From: Rhytidiadelphus loreus
Lineage: Eukaryota > Streptophyta > Bryopsida > Hypnales > Hylocomiaceae
Direction: 5' to 3'
Length of the DNA stretch: 64,000 nucleotides
Assembly: GCA_947034895.1 (NCBI GenBank)
Contig: OX344762.1
Location: forward strand, 19,944,760-20,008,759
Within the stretch, counting starts at the first letter, position 1. The number at the start of each line of letters is the position of its first letter. The position numbers and the translations under genes are program-made. Under the pieces are notes generated by a model. That model saw only the letters and a list, made by a program, of their open reading frames with translations. It was not told the DNA's origin and ran no database searches. This document shows, one piece after another, positions 1-11,916 of this stretch.

Positions 1-786
1 GCTTGTCTCACCGAGAGAAGACTTTATCTTCCCGAGTGCCTTCATTGTATCTCCGTGAACCACTCTTTTCACAAGAGAACTTGATGCTGGATTCACTCCA
101 GCCTCCCCTGGCTCCACCTTAATCTTAAGCCAATCTCTGCCGCGTACTTGGAGAGGCTTATCACCTTCCAGCGTCTTCCTCAAAGCAAGTAGCTTCTGCA
201 CAGCTTGGTCGTAGCGATTCACTTGCCTCTTGTTTGTTTCAGCACCAAAAGCACACCAATCCACCTTGCCTTTCCCCTCATTGAACTCTACAGCAATACC
301 TTCGGCAAAATGTATCTTCAAATACGGAGGAATCTCAGCCACAGTGTGCTGATAGACAATGGGGTGTAAATACTGAACCCTTCTCACAACCTCAGGGTGT
401 TCGCAATTAATTCACCCGTATCCTTGGCGACCACCCTCACCATAAGGCTCTCCAAAAATCTCTTGTAAGCACGAGGTAGACACTCTACCTTTCCTGAAAC
501 GATGCGGATTCTCCCCCTCACTCGCTAGTTTCGGAAACCTGAGCTTGAAATCTTCTCGTGTCATGCTCCTTGGTGGTTGCTTGAGCCTCCCTATCTCTCT
601 GTCAACTTCCTCAATTCTCTGGATAAGCAGCTTCTCCGGCCTCGCAGCCTTCTTCGATGCACGTTTCTTTGACATAGGGACATCTTGCGACTGCGTACTC
701 TCTTCAACTAAGCCGCTGCAATCAGTCTGTCGCGCCCTCTTCCCGCTGTGAGTATTGGCCGACCGTCCTCCGATAGACCGCTCCAT
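1..786 (-). pseudogene. Unknown protein, 5' part, one in-frame stop, runs off the window
   Basis: The frame opens at an ATG at 786 and reads without interruption to a TGA at 414-412. It then stays open in the same frame for the remaining 137 codons to the window edge, so I read it as one gene with a single premature stop. The N-terminal part is basic, with a KKRASKK stretch that could be a nuclear localisation signal, followed by a charged helix (RIEEVDREIGRLK). The part after the stop contains a moderately conserved-looking segment with WCAFGAE and RGRDWLKIK. I do not recognise the family. The TGA could be a CGA to TGA change, the same type of change seen at one stop in the hAT relic of this window. 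A possible splice donor (CTCTCGGTGAGA) lies at about 10-22. An alternative is a short intron spanning the stop. Confidence 0.45.
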
Positions 787-1355
787 TGCGAAATGTGAAT
801 CTTGGAAATTCAAGGTAATCCCTGGCCTCCTGTCACACCCTCGCACAGAAATTGAAGATCATGGGTGATGCACCATTCTCTCTCACAATCTAGCAAATCA
901 CAAAGCCACTCAACAAATTCATGCTTTGAGGTAGCAGCAAAGCACACCCATAAACACCCCTAAGCTGCGAACTCAGATGTAACATGTTACCCCCTCCCCT
1001 TAGAACATAGTCTACGCCATCAGGGTTGAAATTGCGGCTATGGTGCATGTCTAAGGCCGTAGAACCTAAGCAGAGATCAAAAGACAAAAATCGAGGAGAT
1101 TGCTAAACTGAAATGAGAAGAGAAACATTCCGCACCTTTGTGCACCGCCTTGCACTCTGTATCTGCGATCATCGAAGCCTGGGCAATCGCCAATCTGGCG
1201 GACCCTAATCGAAAGCTACCTCGACCCAAAACAACAACAAATCAAAGCTTCTTCGCCTAAACACGCAGCACGCACTCCACAACACCTAGAGTTCCTTGCA
1301 GAAAAAACAACTGCCAGGACTAGCTGAGCCTCCCCTCACAAGGTTGAAGACGATG

Positions 1356-1402
1356 ACTGGTGATCACCAGTTCCGGCCATCCAGAGACTGGTGATCACCA
1401 GT
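1356..1402. promoter_or_regulatory. Two identical 16-bp perfect palindromes
   Basis: ACTGGTGATCACCAGT occurs at 1356-1371 and again at 1387-1402, a 31-bp start-to-start spacing or about three helical turns. Both copies are perfect inverted repeats. They lie about 570 bp upstream of the ATG of the minus-strand gene at 786, in the GC-richer block. Paired, phased dyads are typical of a binding site for a dimeric DNA-binding protein, but which protein is unknown. Confidence 0.5.
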
Positions 1403-1499
1403 TTCCATCACCATTCGGCTGTTGACAAGACCCACAACCTGCCATTACCGGTTGTACGGGTACAAAAACCCAGGGTAAACGGTTATCCAAGTACAATGG

Positions 1500-3890
1500 T
1501 GTAACATTTTATGTAAAAATTACCAGCTGAAAGGGTGGTAGAAATTATTATTCCACCGTGTACACTAACAACTTAAGAATCAAAATAAAATAAAATATGA
1601 CGAATTTATATGTTGAATCAATAATAAATCTAAAAACATAAATGCGAAATTAAATCTTTCCTTAAAAAAAGTCGATGGTACTTTTTTGGGTTTTTTAACC
1701 TTAAATGTACATTTTGATTTTTAAAGGATTTGACATGTATATTTTCTTAAAAGATCAATGACAAAAGTTTAAAGTATTCAATTCCAAAAAAAATTAGAGA
1801 AATAAATATTTAATAACAATTTCGAAGTGGTCCATCATCATATTAGATAAATTATAGTTTCATAACTTCAAAAATTCCTTTTTATAATGTATTGTACTAT
1901 TATTTTGCTTTCCTGGTTGAATTTCACAATTGAATTATTCTCATACATTGCATCTTCTTAATTTATAAAATGTGGAATTGAAGTAGCTATTCTTAATCCA
2001 CAATTTGATAAGCCTTTTGACAAATAAAAACCCAATATTTTGTATAAGATAAAATTTACTTTTAACATCGAATTTATCCATCCCAATTATTTTATTTAAG
2101 TTAAAGAAGGAATAGCTAGTTACTTGTACATGTATTCTTGTTTCCAAAAAAATTAGGAGGGAATTAAAGAATTTTGTTTTCATATCCAAATTTTGTTGGT
2201 TAACTTGAATTTCAAAAGCATCAAAGATGAATCTCAAAAGCATCAAAGATTCAAAGGCGCCTTAGTCAAATTTTTCACTTAAAATTATTTTGAATAGATA
2301 TGAATTAATCAATATAGTATTGTGGAACACATCCCTTTTTTCCATTGCCTTGTGAGAATACTTTACACAAGCATTAGAAGTCCCTCATTTTTTTGTAGAT
2401 TATATTAGTATGGACTTGAAACACTGTAAGTGGCACACTCTCCTTTTTTTTTGTTCGTATCTAGGTAACAAAAGCATTAAAGGTTTGATTAACTATTTTA
2501 TGGATTTATTCTCATAACATAAATTATCCTAATATTCACACGTAGGCCTTTGCATTTTTTACCCTCTAACTTCTAACTTAGTATCAAAGCAAATGTTATG
2601 AATTAAATCACTCTATTTTTTAGTTACTTTATTCAAGCTCATCTAACTTTCTTCCTTTTTTATTACTTCAAAAAATTCAATCAAACTAAACCATGGATTC
2701 ATAAATTACTTTAAATATTTGGACATGAATTACTCTAATATTAATAGGCCTTCTTATTTTGTTTTTTTGGCTCATGTAAGTTCTTAAAGCATTATGGGTA
2801 CACTCACTCCTTCATATTCTATTTTTGGAAGGTTGAACACATTATTATAACATGCAAGCCATATTTAAGTAAACATCAATGGTTAATTCTTTACTAAATT
2901 TAATGTGAAATGATGTAAAATAACCAAATTTTCCTTAGAGTATTTTAAAGATTTTTATATTAAACTAATAATCAAGAATTAATTATTCACAAATAAACCA
3001 CATTGACTTCTAAATAGGCCATAGTTTTTTCTCTTTAAAAATTACAATAATTAAATATACCATATAATCCTTTACACTAACTAAAATACTTATTTCTATA
3101 TTTGTAGGTTATTATAGATTACACAAGTTTACATTGTATTTCCAAATTTTTAAACATTTTTAAATTTTAAATAGAATATAATTGTATTAACATATTGAAT
3201 TTATAGATTATTATTATATTGTTAAGAATGGTTTTATACTTTTTCAAAAAAAATTTAAATGAAATATGATGCAATCATCATCCAAGAATTTTTTAAAGGT
3301 TTAGGATTGGGCTTTGTTTAGGGACCTAAGGTTCCATGGTTAATAAGGTTAGGGTTTAGGGTTTGAAATCGACCCTAAAAATTCATAAAATTTGATGAAT
3401 TCAAGATTTTTGGGCAACTTTCATCGAAGCTTTGGATACCAATGATGTGAATAAATTGACACGTTGGAAACATGGTTCATTTTTAGTCCTTTAAAGAGCC
3501 ACGATTGGCCCAGAAATCCCCACCCATATGAAACATTGGCGGTGGGTGAGCAAATTGGGGCGGCAAGCAGGCTGGCAAGTGAGTTGGCAAGTACAACGCC
3601 ACAGCTCGCGAGCAGTATGCCTGACAACCACCCCAAGTTGGTGATCAAATGTAAACCAAGCTGTTTAAAAATAAATAAAGCTCCTTTGAACTGTATTGCC
3701 TCCTCCCGGCAAGTCGCTTTTGCTTACTTTTTCTTTCAATACTGTTCAAATGCGTTGGTAAAGCGAACATTCTGTCAGAAAAATGCATTCCATTGGTGCA
3801 TTCAAATCCAATTTCTGATCTAAATAACAAGGGAAAAAATAGAAACTTTTAACCAAGTTTAAGTACATACAAGTACTTATTGGTACTAAG
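1500..3890. other. AT-rich intergenic DNA, no gene seen
   Basis: Strongly AT-rich sequence with no ORF that looks coding. At 3340-3365 there is a short TTTAGGG-type interstitial telomere-like block (GGTTAGGGTTTAGGG). The bases at 3421-3830 are less AT-rich, but their open frames on both strands lack recognisable protein character. Confidence 0.5.
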
Positions 3891-3899
3891 AGTACTTAG

Positions 3900-6800
3900 A
3901 AGATTTGCCACAAGTATAGAGGGTCTAGCGTACTTTCACCCTATGATGGACACCCGTGGTATAGGCTTGTAACTACAAACATTAGCAACTCCGACAATCT
4001 CAAGTTCCGTAAGTCTCTCTGTGCCGGCCACCTTGCTTGTGTGAAACCCTACTGTGATTACTTAAGTCGAACATCCAAGAAGAATGAAACAGAGTGGACC
4101 GGATTCACATCATATCCTTTAGCAGTTGGGAATAGTCCTCCTAAAGACTCAACTCTAGTCTGCAAGGTGTGCAAGATACCACCTTCTTGTCTTAGCGCTT
4201 GTAATGGTAGGATGTACTACTGTTTTGGTGACAATCCCGAAATGAGTAGGGCTGCTATTCACTTCGGAGAGCACAACCACCCGGTTGCGAAGGGGATGTA
4301 CAGAGATTCCACACATGAAATCTTTGGACTTATAGAAGAGCAAGTTTCCAAAACACCGTTGGCCACAAACTCAGCAATTGTGCTATCTGCTAGTAAAGAG
4401 TTTCTGACTAATCATCTATTTCACAACGGAGAAGGAGAGAAGAAGATGTTGAAGGGGGAGGAAATGGAAGAAGTGATGGACCGCTTCCAATATCTTTCAT
4501 CTCCAAGTATTCGGAATGTGATCTCGTCATTTCGCTCAAACAATCGAGGAGGGATCATTGACAACATCATGACAATGAAGAAGGAGTCGAAGTTCGAATT
4601 CATACATGACAGCGTCTTTCCAGGTCAAGGCAAGGAGAAGGTTTACATTTTTTAAATGCTCACGGAAGGACCTGGTAGTGGAGTGGACCTTGTGAAGCGC
4701 ATGCAACCAGGAGGGAATCTACAGAACGCGTGGTTGATGTTTGATCACGTGAAGCGCGTGAAGGATTGGACCACAATGGCTTGCCACGTATACGATGCCG
4801 AATACAAAAAGGTGATGACCATTGCAATGTGTGATATGCAATCCAAAGATACCGTGGTGCAGGTACAATTTTGGAAGAGTTTAAATGCTGTCATGGAGCA
4901 ACATGGAGTGCCTCAGCCAAACTTTAAAGGATTCATGGCAGATAGTGCCATGGCCAATTGGAACGTTGTTCGTATAGTTTACGGAAATGGCTCTGCCAAT
5001 GAGGTTATGGCTAATCGTGAGAGAACATGTTTGCTGCACTGGAGTAGTTCTCTTCATAAACACACCCAGAAGTATATCAAAGAAGCACTTCAACATCAAC
5101 ATATTTGTCTGTGTAAACAGTACAAAGATTCCAAGAATATGGACCAGGCAGAGACACGATACATTGCAATACGATCTTGATGGCTATCATCTGGAGCTAC
5201 AAATGAAGAATCGCTTCATCACTTAGACCATTGGCTAGCATTCTGGCATTTTCGGTACCGGCAATGGAGAGGCTTCATGGACATGGTGAGTGAATTCATT
5301 ATTTCAATGTTTGCAAGTATATTTATTTGAGAAGATGCATTTCTTGAATACAACCAAAAACCTATATTGTTTCATGTAATTTTCTGAAATTTACAGTTGC
5401 CAAAATATAAAGAAACCACTTACTTTTTTTGTTAATTTGTTGATAATTTTTTTTAAAGTATTCGAATTGTGGTGGTCCCTCAAATAGTGAAGATACATCC
5501 GTCGGATCCGATGGTTGTTTTTTTGGTGTTTGGTGGACCTCTTGATTTTTTCAACCCCAAACACAACTTCAAATTAGTAGGAGTCCAAATTTTGAATGTT
5601 AGTATGGCCTAGTAGTATGTAGTTCTTAAAAGAAATTGTGACTATTTTCCTATATGAAGAAATTGGGTACATATTCTATTTTTTTCTTTTGATATGGTAA
5701 TATATTTCTATATGAATTCTTCTTTGACTGTACTTCATTTCATAAGAGGACATATTAAGTGGACCACAATTGAGTTTGAAAATACGGAAGTCTATTAAGT
5801 TTATAAAGTGAATTGCTAACTAACCCTTGTACTTGCTTGAATATGTAGAAATTGAATTTAGAAGAGATGTTGGACTTACCGTCATGCAATTTATCTGAAA
5901 CGGTCCATAACAAGTGGCTGCAAATGTCCGGGAAAAGAGGAAACAACTTGTTTGATGCCACTTGTGACGACAGTATTCGTGCTTGGATGCAAATGACGAA
6001 CTATCAGGCCTACCTTAGAGGTCATGCATGTGGTTCTGGTCCTTCCAAGGAAGAATTGAGGTTGAGGGCTGCCACACGAAGCAGAGATCCAAAGAAAATT
6101 GCAGAAGCACTGAACATTTTACCTGGAGCAGAGGGGCTTGGAAATCATATACCGCATTTGGAAGGAGAAGAAATCTTTGGAAGTACAAAGAGGAAGTTAG
6201 ATGTACCCATTGGAGATGCCGGAGATTCACACAGACCGGATAAAGTGAATTTTAGTCAACCACGGGTGCGAACGAGGTCTACAACAACTTCTAATGACAT
6301 CTTGCAAGGAAAAGGTAAAGAGCCAGACGCTAACAGTTCTCCACATGTCACTATTGCGTGCGAAAGTGACTGTGACATATCAAAGTGGCATATTGCAAGG
6401 ATCAGTCACAAATTGAATGCAAAATGTCACGCTCAACAAAAAGGATCAAATATCAAGTGTACTGCCAAAATTGCAAGGGGAAAGAAAGGCACTCCAGCTC
6501 CAACATATCGAGGTAAAAAAGTAGAGTATGGAAGTAAGCGAGAGGTGGTGGTGGACTTCTGGTTTTGCTGGGATGATATAGAACGATGTGTCAAAGGCTC
6601 AAAACGGAAGTGGATAATAGATTGGCCGGAGGTGCCACAGGTTTGGCCAGTTCTATCAGGAACACATCTCAATCGGGAAGAAACTTTGATCTTACAACAT
6701 GCAGGATTCCAACTCCAGCAATGCCCTACATTGTCGCCTCGTCGACTTTTCAATATGTCAAAGATTTTCAACACTATTTTATTTGACCAACCACCACCGA

Positions 6801-7237
6801 CGAATCCAGATGTGTATCCAACGGTTAGGAATAGCCGAAACATTCGAAGGATTGCAAATGCACCAACTATAGAACAACGGAATAAGTGGGAGAGTGCAGG
6901 AAACATTAAAGGTCAAATCCTAGGAGTAACCTTAATCCCTAATCCGGGTTTAGGTGCAGTAGTGTCACTAGAGATAGGGACAGATCATAACAAAAATGTC
7001 TATCGAATTACAATCGGCCTATTTCCCACATGCACATGCCCAGACTTTTTAAATATGGTTGTTTCTGCTATTGAAGGTCGACAGCAGTACGTAAATTGCA
7101 AACACCTGTACTACCTGTATAGGTACTTCTGCAAGATGGACGTGAATGAAGACAAATTCATTCATGCACCCAGTTATAGCTTCAATGAGTTGAAGCTACT
7201 TCTAGTTCGAGTAGGAATTATTGCAGTTCCCGAATAG
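3900..7237 (+). pseudogene. MULE-like transposase with WRKY/FLYWCH-like and SWIM zinc fingers, broken
   Basis: The coding frame is open from 3900. Exon 1 ends at 5285 (ATG followed by GTGAGT) and exon 2 runs 5849-7237 after an acceptor ATATGTAG, with the phase preserved. The N-terminus has a Cys-Cys...GEHNHP zinc-finger-like module (about 4160-4285). The middle, with NAWLMFDHVK, CDMQSKD and GFMADSAMANWN, resembles the DDE core of Mutator-like transposases. Exon 2 contains CTCPDF...NCKH (about 7050-7105), matching the SWIM pattern CxCxnCxH. Two in-frame stops, TAA at 4653-4655 and TGA at 5178-5180, interrupt otherwise continuous homologous sequence, so this copy is probably dead. The family is common in non-seed plants as I know it. 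I could not find matching terminal inverted repeats or a 9-bp target duplication. Confidence 0.75.
5286..5848 (+). other. Intron of the MULE-like transposase gene
   Basis: A 563-bp AT-rich segment bounded by GTGAGT and a T-rich stretch ending ATATGTAG. Removing it joins the FMDM end of exon 1 to KLNLEEM of exon 2 in phase 0. Confidence 0.6.
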
Positions 7238-7639
7238 GCATAGGCGCATTTTCAAATGTACTTCATTCGTATGGTATTTATTTAAGTATATACCAATTGA
7301 AATGATTTGAAACCCCTAATATTGGAAATAGGTAAGCTTTTTTTTGGACCATCATTCGTTTTTTGTTTTCCTCAAACCCTTATCTTCTGTTCTTTTCTCT
7401 TCATTGTCCAGACTCATGGCTTAATTCTTGATTGCATTCTGTATTTTTTTGAATGCACTGGGATTTCCATTTGTTCTAAGTGGAAAAAAGAATGAGTAGG
7501 TATTTATAAAGTATAGGAAATTGAAAACATGTCTCATAACTCTCATTAGTACACTGTTCTAAGGTGAGTTCTTGTGAATGATCCTAAACCCCTATCTAGT
7601 ATTACACTTATGAATATGAAAATCATTTTCACTCAATCC

Positions 7640-7990
7640 ATTCTCGATTTTATTGGCCTACTTCACTTTTTTCTCTTATCCTTTCCTATTTTTTTAGTCT
7701 CTTCTCACTTTTTTTTCATTTCATTTAAATTTTTTTCATTTTTCCTTTCCTTTTTCCTTTTTTTCCTTTTCCATTTTTTTTCCTTTTCCATTTTTTTTTC
7801 TTTTCCATTTTTTTTTCCTTTTCCTTTTTCCTTTTTTCCTTTCCTTTTTCCTTTCCTTTTTCCTTTTTTTTCCTTTTCCATTTTTTTTTCTTTCATAATT
7901 TTTTTTCATTTCCCTTCCATTTGTATTTCCATTTCTTTCTCATTTTCCTTTCATTTGTAATTCTCAATTTTTATTTCCCTTCAATTTCGA
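7640..7990. repeat. Polypyrimidine low-complexity tract
   Basis: About 350 bp of almost pure T/C on the plus strand, built from TTTTCC, TTTTTTTCC and CCATTTTTTTT variants. The long open frames here encode only Phe/Ser/Pro runs (plus) or Lys/Glu runs (minus) and are artefacts of composition. Such homopurine-homopyrimidine mirror tracts can form triplexes. Short CCCTAAA telomere-like motifs follow at 7992-8003 and 8105-8128. Confidence 0.8.
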
Positions 7991-8192
7991 TAAACCCTAA
8001 ACCTTCTTCTCCTTTTTCTTTTTAATCCACCTTTTTTTTCATTCGTTTCATTCGTTCAGGTTCTCACTTTCTTCATCTTTTTTTCTAGTACAACGCCTTC
8101 CATCTCTAAACCCTAAACCCCTAAACCTTTGCTTCTTCCATTTTGTACAAATTTTTTTAAAATGTGAACACGAGGCATGATATTACAAATAT

Positions 8193-8225
8193 GGCCAATT
8201 TCGTTAAAATGGCGGTATTCCATTA
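8193..8225 (+). repeat. Solo terminal repeat of a MITE family
   Basis: GGCCAATTTCGTTAAAATGG and the following GCGGTATTCC match the ends of the complete element at 49122-49363. No partner end is found downstream, so this is a solo or truncated copy. Confidence 0.5.
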
Positions 8226-9205
8226 TATTGGCGGTTTTTGGGATGGCGGGGGGCCGAAATTGTGTTTAGAGATGGGAGTGGGGGTAGAAAAATACGTGTA
8301 TTTCCGTTGATTTCTCCGCATGTGGGTCAGAATCAAGCCCATACGTACGTGCCAAACTCCTTATGGGCGCTATGTGACGTAGATGTCCATCATGGGGCAT
8401 GTCCGGCATCGTGTTCTAAGGTCTAACACGTCGTCCTCAGAACAAGACGGTCAGGTAATATGCTCTGAAACCGGCCATTGAAGGACAGCTCCACCTTTTT
8501 CATAGATTTTCACGATTAGAAATCGCTCAGAGATAGAAAAAAAGTGGCCGAACCTAACACAAGTGGATTCGAAGTTTTAGACGCATTTCTGAATTAGTTA
8601 CGGATTTCCAAAGAAATCTATTGTATTCACCAATTTGTGATCTTTGGAAGGAAACTGTGGAAACCCAGGCCGTTGATGGACTCCTGCAATAGAGAACACC
8701 TTTTCCTTGATTCAACCAAAAGTCGTTAAGGTCCATTTAAGGATGAAATCATATCCATTTAGTACCTTTTTGTAGGAGCCCGCTCAAGAAGACGGGCGCT
8801 TTTAGAGCGTTCTACCTCAATGGAAGTTCCAAAACATCTCTAAGCGCCATAATTTGTACAAGGCGTGGATGACTGTTAGGATTTGTGGTGGATCACAAAG
8901 ACACATAACATCGCCACTTGGGTTATTGGCAAAGTGGCGAAGAGGAAACTAATTCACTGATCTGGATGCGTTTGCATGCACGGACAGAACAGGGGCACAA
9001 ATGAAGTCGCGGCCATTGTTTAAAGAAGACACACTTTATTGAATAGGGTCATAGTGGATTTTGCATAGGGATCCAACCCCGTTTACAACATTCCTAGCTC
9101 TCTCTTCTACCGGTTGCCGTGTATAGTAAAGGGAGAGATGTAGAAGAAAAGGTACAGTCCGGGAAGAAACTATTTACGCCAAACTTTTGGGGACCAAGTG
9201 CTGTA

Positions 9206-9315
9206 GGACAAACTATAAAATGGGGGAAGGTACAATCTTAACTAAGTTCACATCGGGACAAACTATAAAACGGGGTAAGGTACAATCTTAACTAAGTACA
9301 TTCTAAGTTCACGCC
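9206..9315 (+). repeat. 50-bp direct duplication
   Basis: The segment beginning GGACAAACTATAAAA occurs at 9206 and again at 9256 with only a few differences, followed by a partial third start near 9310. No gene is recognised in 8226-9600. Confidence 0.65.
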
Positions 9316-9639
9316 GGGACGCACTACTTCAGTGTTCATTTGCCACCGCATAGGGTTGGATCTTCACTCCGCATTCTCCAATTGCGCCTCCAAAACCGCC
9401 TCCAGCCAACTTCGAGTAAAGGGTCTTGAGCTTCATGAACAAAAGCAAGCGCCTATTTGCCAATCATGTCTTTGTGAGGTCTTACAGCGCATTTGGAGAT
9501 TTGCAGACAAATGCTAGTCAATTCCGCCATGGACCAGTTCCGGCGTCGCCTCTTTGCCGAATACATCATGGTTGAACCGGTCGACTGTGAGGAGTAAAAG
9601 CAAGAGCACTCACGACCCATCCTCGTTCACAGGGGAAGT

Positions 9640-11030
9640 CAACTTCCTCTTCGAAAGAGGTTGACACATGGTCACCGCTGAAACACAACAGGACCCACCT
9701 CGCGAACAGGGTGTCACCGGCATACAAGGAATTCATTGGCGTAAGGAAGGACGGCGTTGTTATACAAATTTTCCTCTAGCAGTTTGAGTGTACTTGGTGG
9801 GAGCGACGGCCATCCACCGTCCATGTCCTAGCATCCGAAGTTTTTGAGGGTGGGAACCAGAAACGGTCGACTTTTCCCGGGAAGTACACCGATGTGATGA
9901 GGCCGTTGATCGTAATACCTATTGGCTGCTCATAATTCAAGCCGTCGAGCGGATGTGGGGTCGTCCGCATTCAAGAATGCACGTAGAGAGCCAAGTTGAA
10001 TACGAATGACCCACATCCACTCGGCGGCTTGAGTTATGAGCAGCAAATAGGTAATCCGATCAACACCCTCACCACACTGATCCACCGTCCCGAGAATAGT
10101 AGACCGCATCTGGCACATGCCCACAAAAACCCCGGATGCCCGGAGACGGAGGGTGGATGGCGCTCGCTCCCACCAGGTACACTCGAATAGCTGGAGGAAA
10201 ATCTGCATGACAACGTCGTCCTTCCTTGCGCCAGTGAGCACCTTGTATGCCGGTGACGCCATACCAAGAAGAGGGCCATTGATTCCAGTGCCATGAATCC
10301 CCCGTGAATATTCATGTCCGGACAGAAGTTCATAGGGGAGTCAACTTCCTCCTCGAAAGATATTGACACATGGTCACCCATGAAACACACCAAGACCCAC
10401 CTTGCGAACAGGGCGTCACTTGCATTCAAGGAGCTCCTGGGCGCAAGGAAGGACGGCGCTGTGATACACATTCTCCCCAAGTTGTTCGAGTGTACTTGGT
10501 AGCAGCGACGGCCATCCACCGTCCACGTCCTAGCATCCGGAGCTTCTGAGGGTGGGAACCAGAAACGGTCGACTTTTCCCGGGAAGTGGATTGGTGTGAA
10601 GAGAGTGCCTATCGGAGTACCTATTGGCTGCTCATAACTCAAGACGTCAAGCGGATGTGCCGTCGTCCGAATACCATGGTGCACAACGAGAGCCATGTTG
10701 GTTTACAACGACACGCATGCACTCGACGGCTTGAGTTATGAGCAGTCAATAGATACTTCGATGGACACCCTCCCCACACCGATCCACCGTCCCGAGAATA
10801 GTAGACCGCATCTGGCACATGCCCACAGAAACCCCGGATGCCGGGAGAAGGACGGAGGATGGACGTTGCTGCTACCAAGTACCTTAGAACAACAGGAGGA
10901 GAATGTGCATGACAACGTGGTCCTTCCTTGCGCCGAGGAGCTCCTTGAATGCAGGTGACACCCTACGAAGATTAGGGCCATGGATTCCAGTGCCATGAAT
11001 CCCCTATGAATATTCGTGTTCGGACAGAAG
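9640..11030. repeat. Two direct ~700-bp units, each an inverted repeat (A-A'-A-A')
   Basis: A segment containing CAACTTCCTC, ACACATGGTCACC and AGGAAGGACGGCG occurs at about 9640-9980 and again at about 10335-10680, a period of about 700 bp. Between and after these copies, at about 9990-10300 and 10690-11010, a diverged copy lies on the opposite strand (CGTCGTCCTTCC, then the CCAGTGCCATGAATCCCC end). The palindrome centres are near 9985 and 10685. All copies keep an open frame with recognisable peptide pieces: YEQPIG and ARTWTVDGRR on the minus strand, and YEQQIG and RPHLAHAH on the plus strand. The ancestor may therefore have been coding or the arm of a transposon. I do not recognise a family. 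Confidence 0.6.
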
Positions 11031-11477
11031 ATGGGCCGCGAGCGTCCCTACTTTTTTGCTCTACACAGTCGGCAAGTTCAACCATGAACGAGCCAACACG
11101 ATAACAACGCCAGAATGGATCCACACCGGAGTTGACGAGCATTTGTCCGCCTTTCTCCGAATACATTGCACGGTCTTCACAAGAGACATGAATAGCAAAT
11201 AGACGCCCGCTGTCATTGGTGAAATGGTGGTCTGCTGACGATCTACAATTTTGCAAGCTAGAGGGGGCAGTAAGCAATGTGGGTACGTATATGTCTATAA
11301 AGAATGTGGGGATGCCCTACAATTTATATTTAAAAAGGAAGAGAAGCATTCGTACAATGTAATAGTCCTAAAGTACTCTCTAGACATCCCAAATCCTAAA
11401 ACATAATCTAAATGGATTAAAGTCCTGACGTCGAAGACAAAAGTTCGACGCAACGGGACGAGGACGTCGTCCAAGGT

Positions 11478-11804
11478 TTAGGGCGGGCGCCCTGAACCAT
11501 TCACCTGGACGAGCCGACACCTAGAAACTAGATCGCCCTTGCTGTTGGACAGAGACCAAGTAGCCTGCACAAAGAGGCCAACGATCAGTTTCGGACTGCG
11601 AGAGGGCCAGACAACGAACTCAAAGACATTCCGCTGGAGCATCAATTTCAAACCGCCGATGGTGGGGTAGGGTAGTGATAAGCCCACCTTACGATACACG
11701 TAGTTATCGACAACGTCATTTACAATCCCGCCGACGTGACGTCGACACCTTCTTCCTCTGGGGCGACGGAGCCGGAGCAAGAGCCCACTTCCTCCGTCAT
11801 CCAC
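11478..11804 (-). CDS. Short unassigned open frame downstream of the FCP1-like gene
   Basis: The C-terminal part (from about 11720: DNYVYRKVGLSLPYPTIGG...) looks protein-like, while the first 30 residues are Arg/Gly-rich and probably out of frame. It lies just after the stop of the FCP1-like gene on the same strand, so it may be a downstream exon of that gene or a separate relic. In another frame, 11720-11920 (-) also reads as a plausible tail (ETSHSKRRRTW, VAPEEEGVD). No homology is recognised. Confidence 0.2.
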   Translation of the reverse strand: MDDGGSGLLLRLRRPRGRRCRRHVGGIVNDVVDNYVYRKVGLSLPYPTIGGLKLMLQRNVFEFVVWPSRSPKLIVGLFVQATWSLSNSKGDLVSRCRLVQVNGSGRPP

Positions 11805-11916
11805 GTCCGCCGTCGCTTAGAGTGGCTCGTCTCCTGCCGCGGGCCGTCGCCGGAGGGCCCTCCCGGCGCGGAAACGCGGTGACGGCCCTGCACAAGCATC
11901 GGTACACGAGTGGGCA

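Noticed and set aside
7574..7960. A 128-residue open frame (and a Lys/Glu-rich one opposite)
   Set aside because: It is a by-product of the T/C low-complexity tract and the composition is pure Phe/Ser/Pro.
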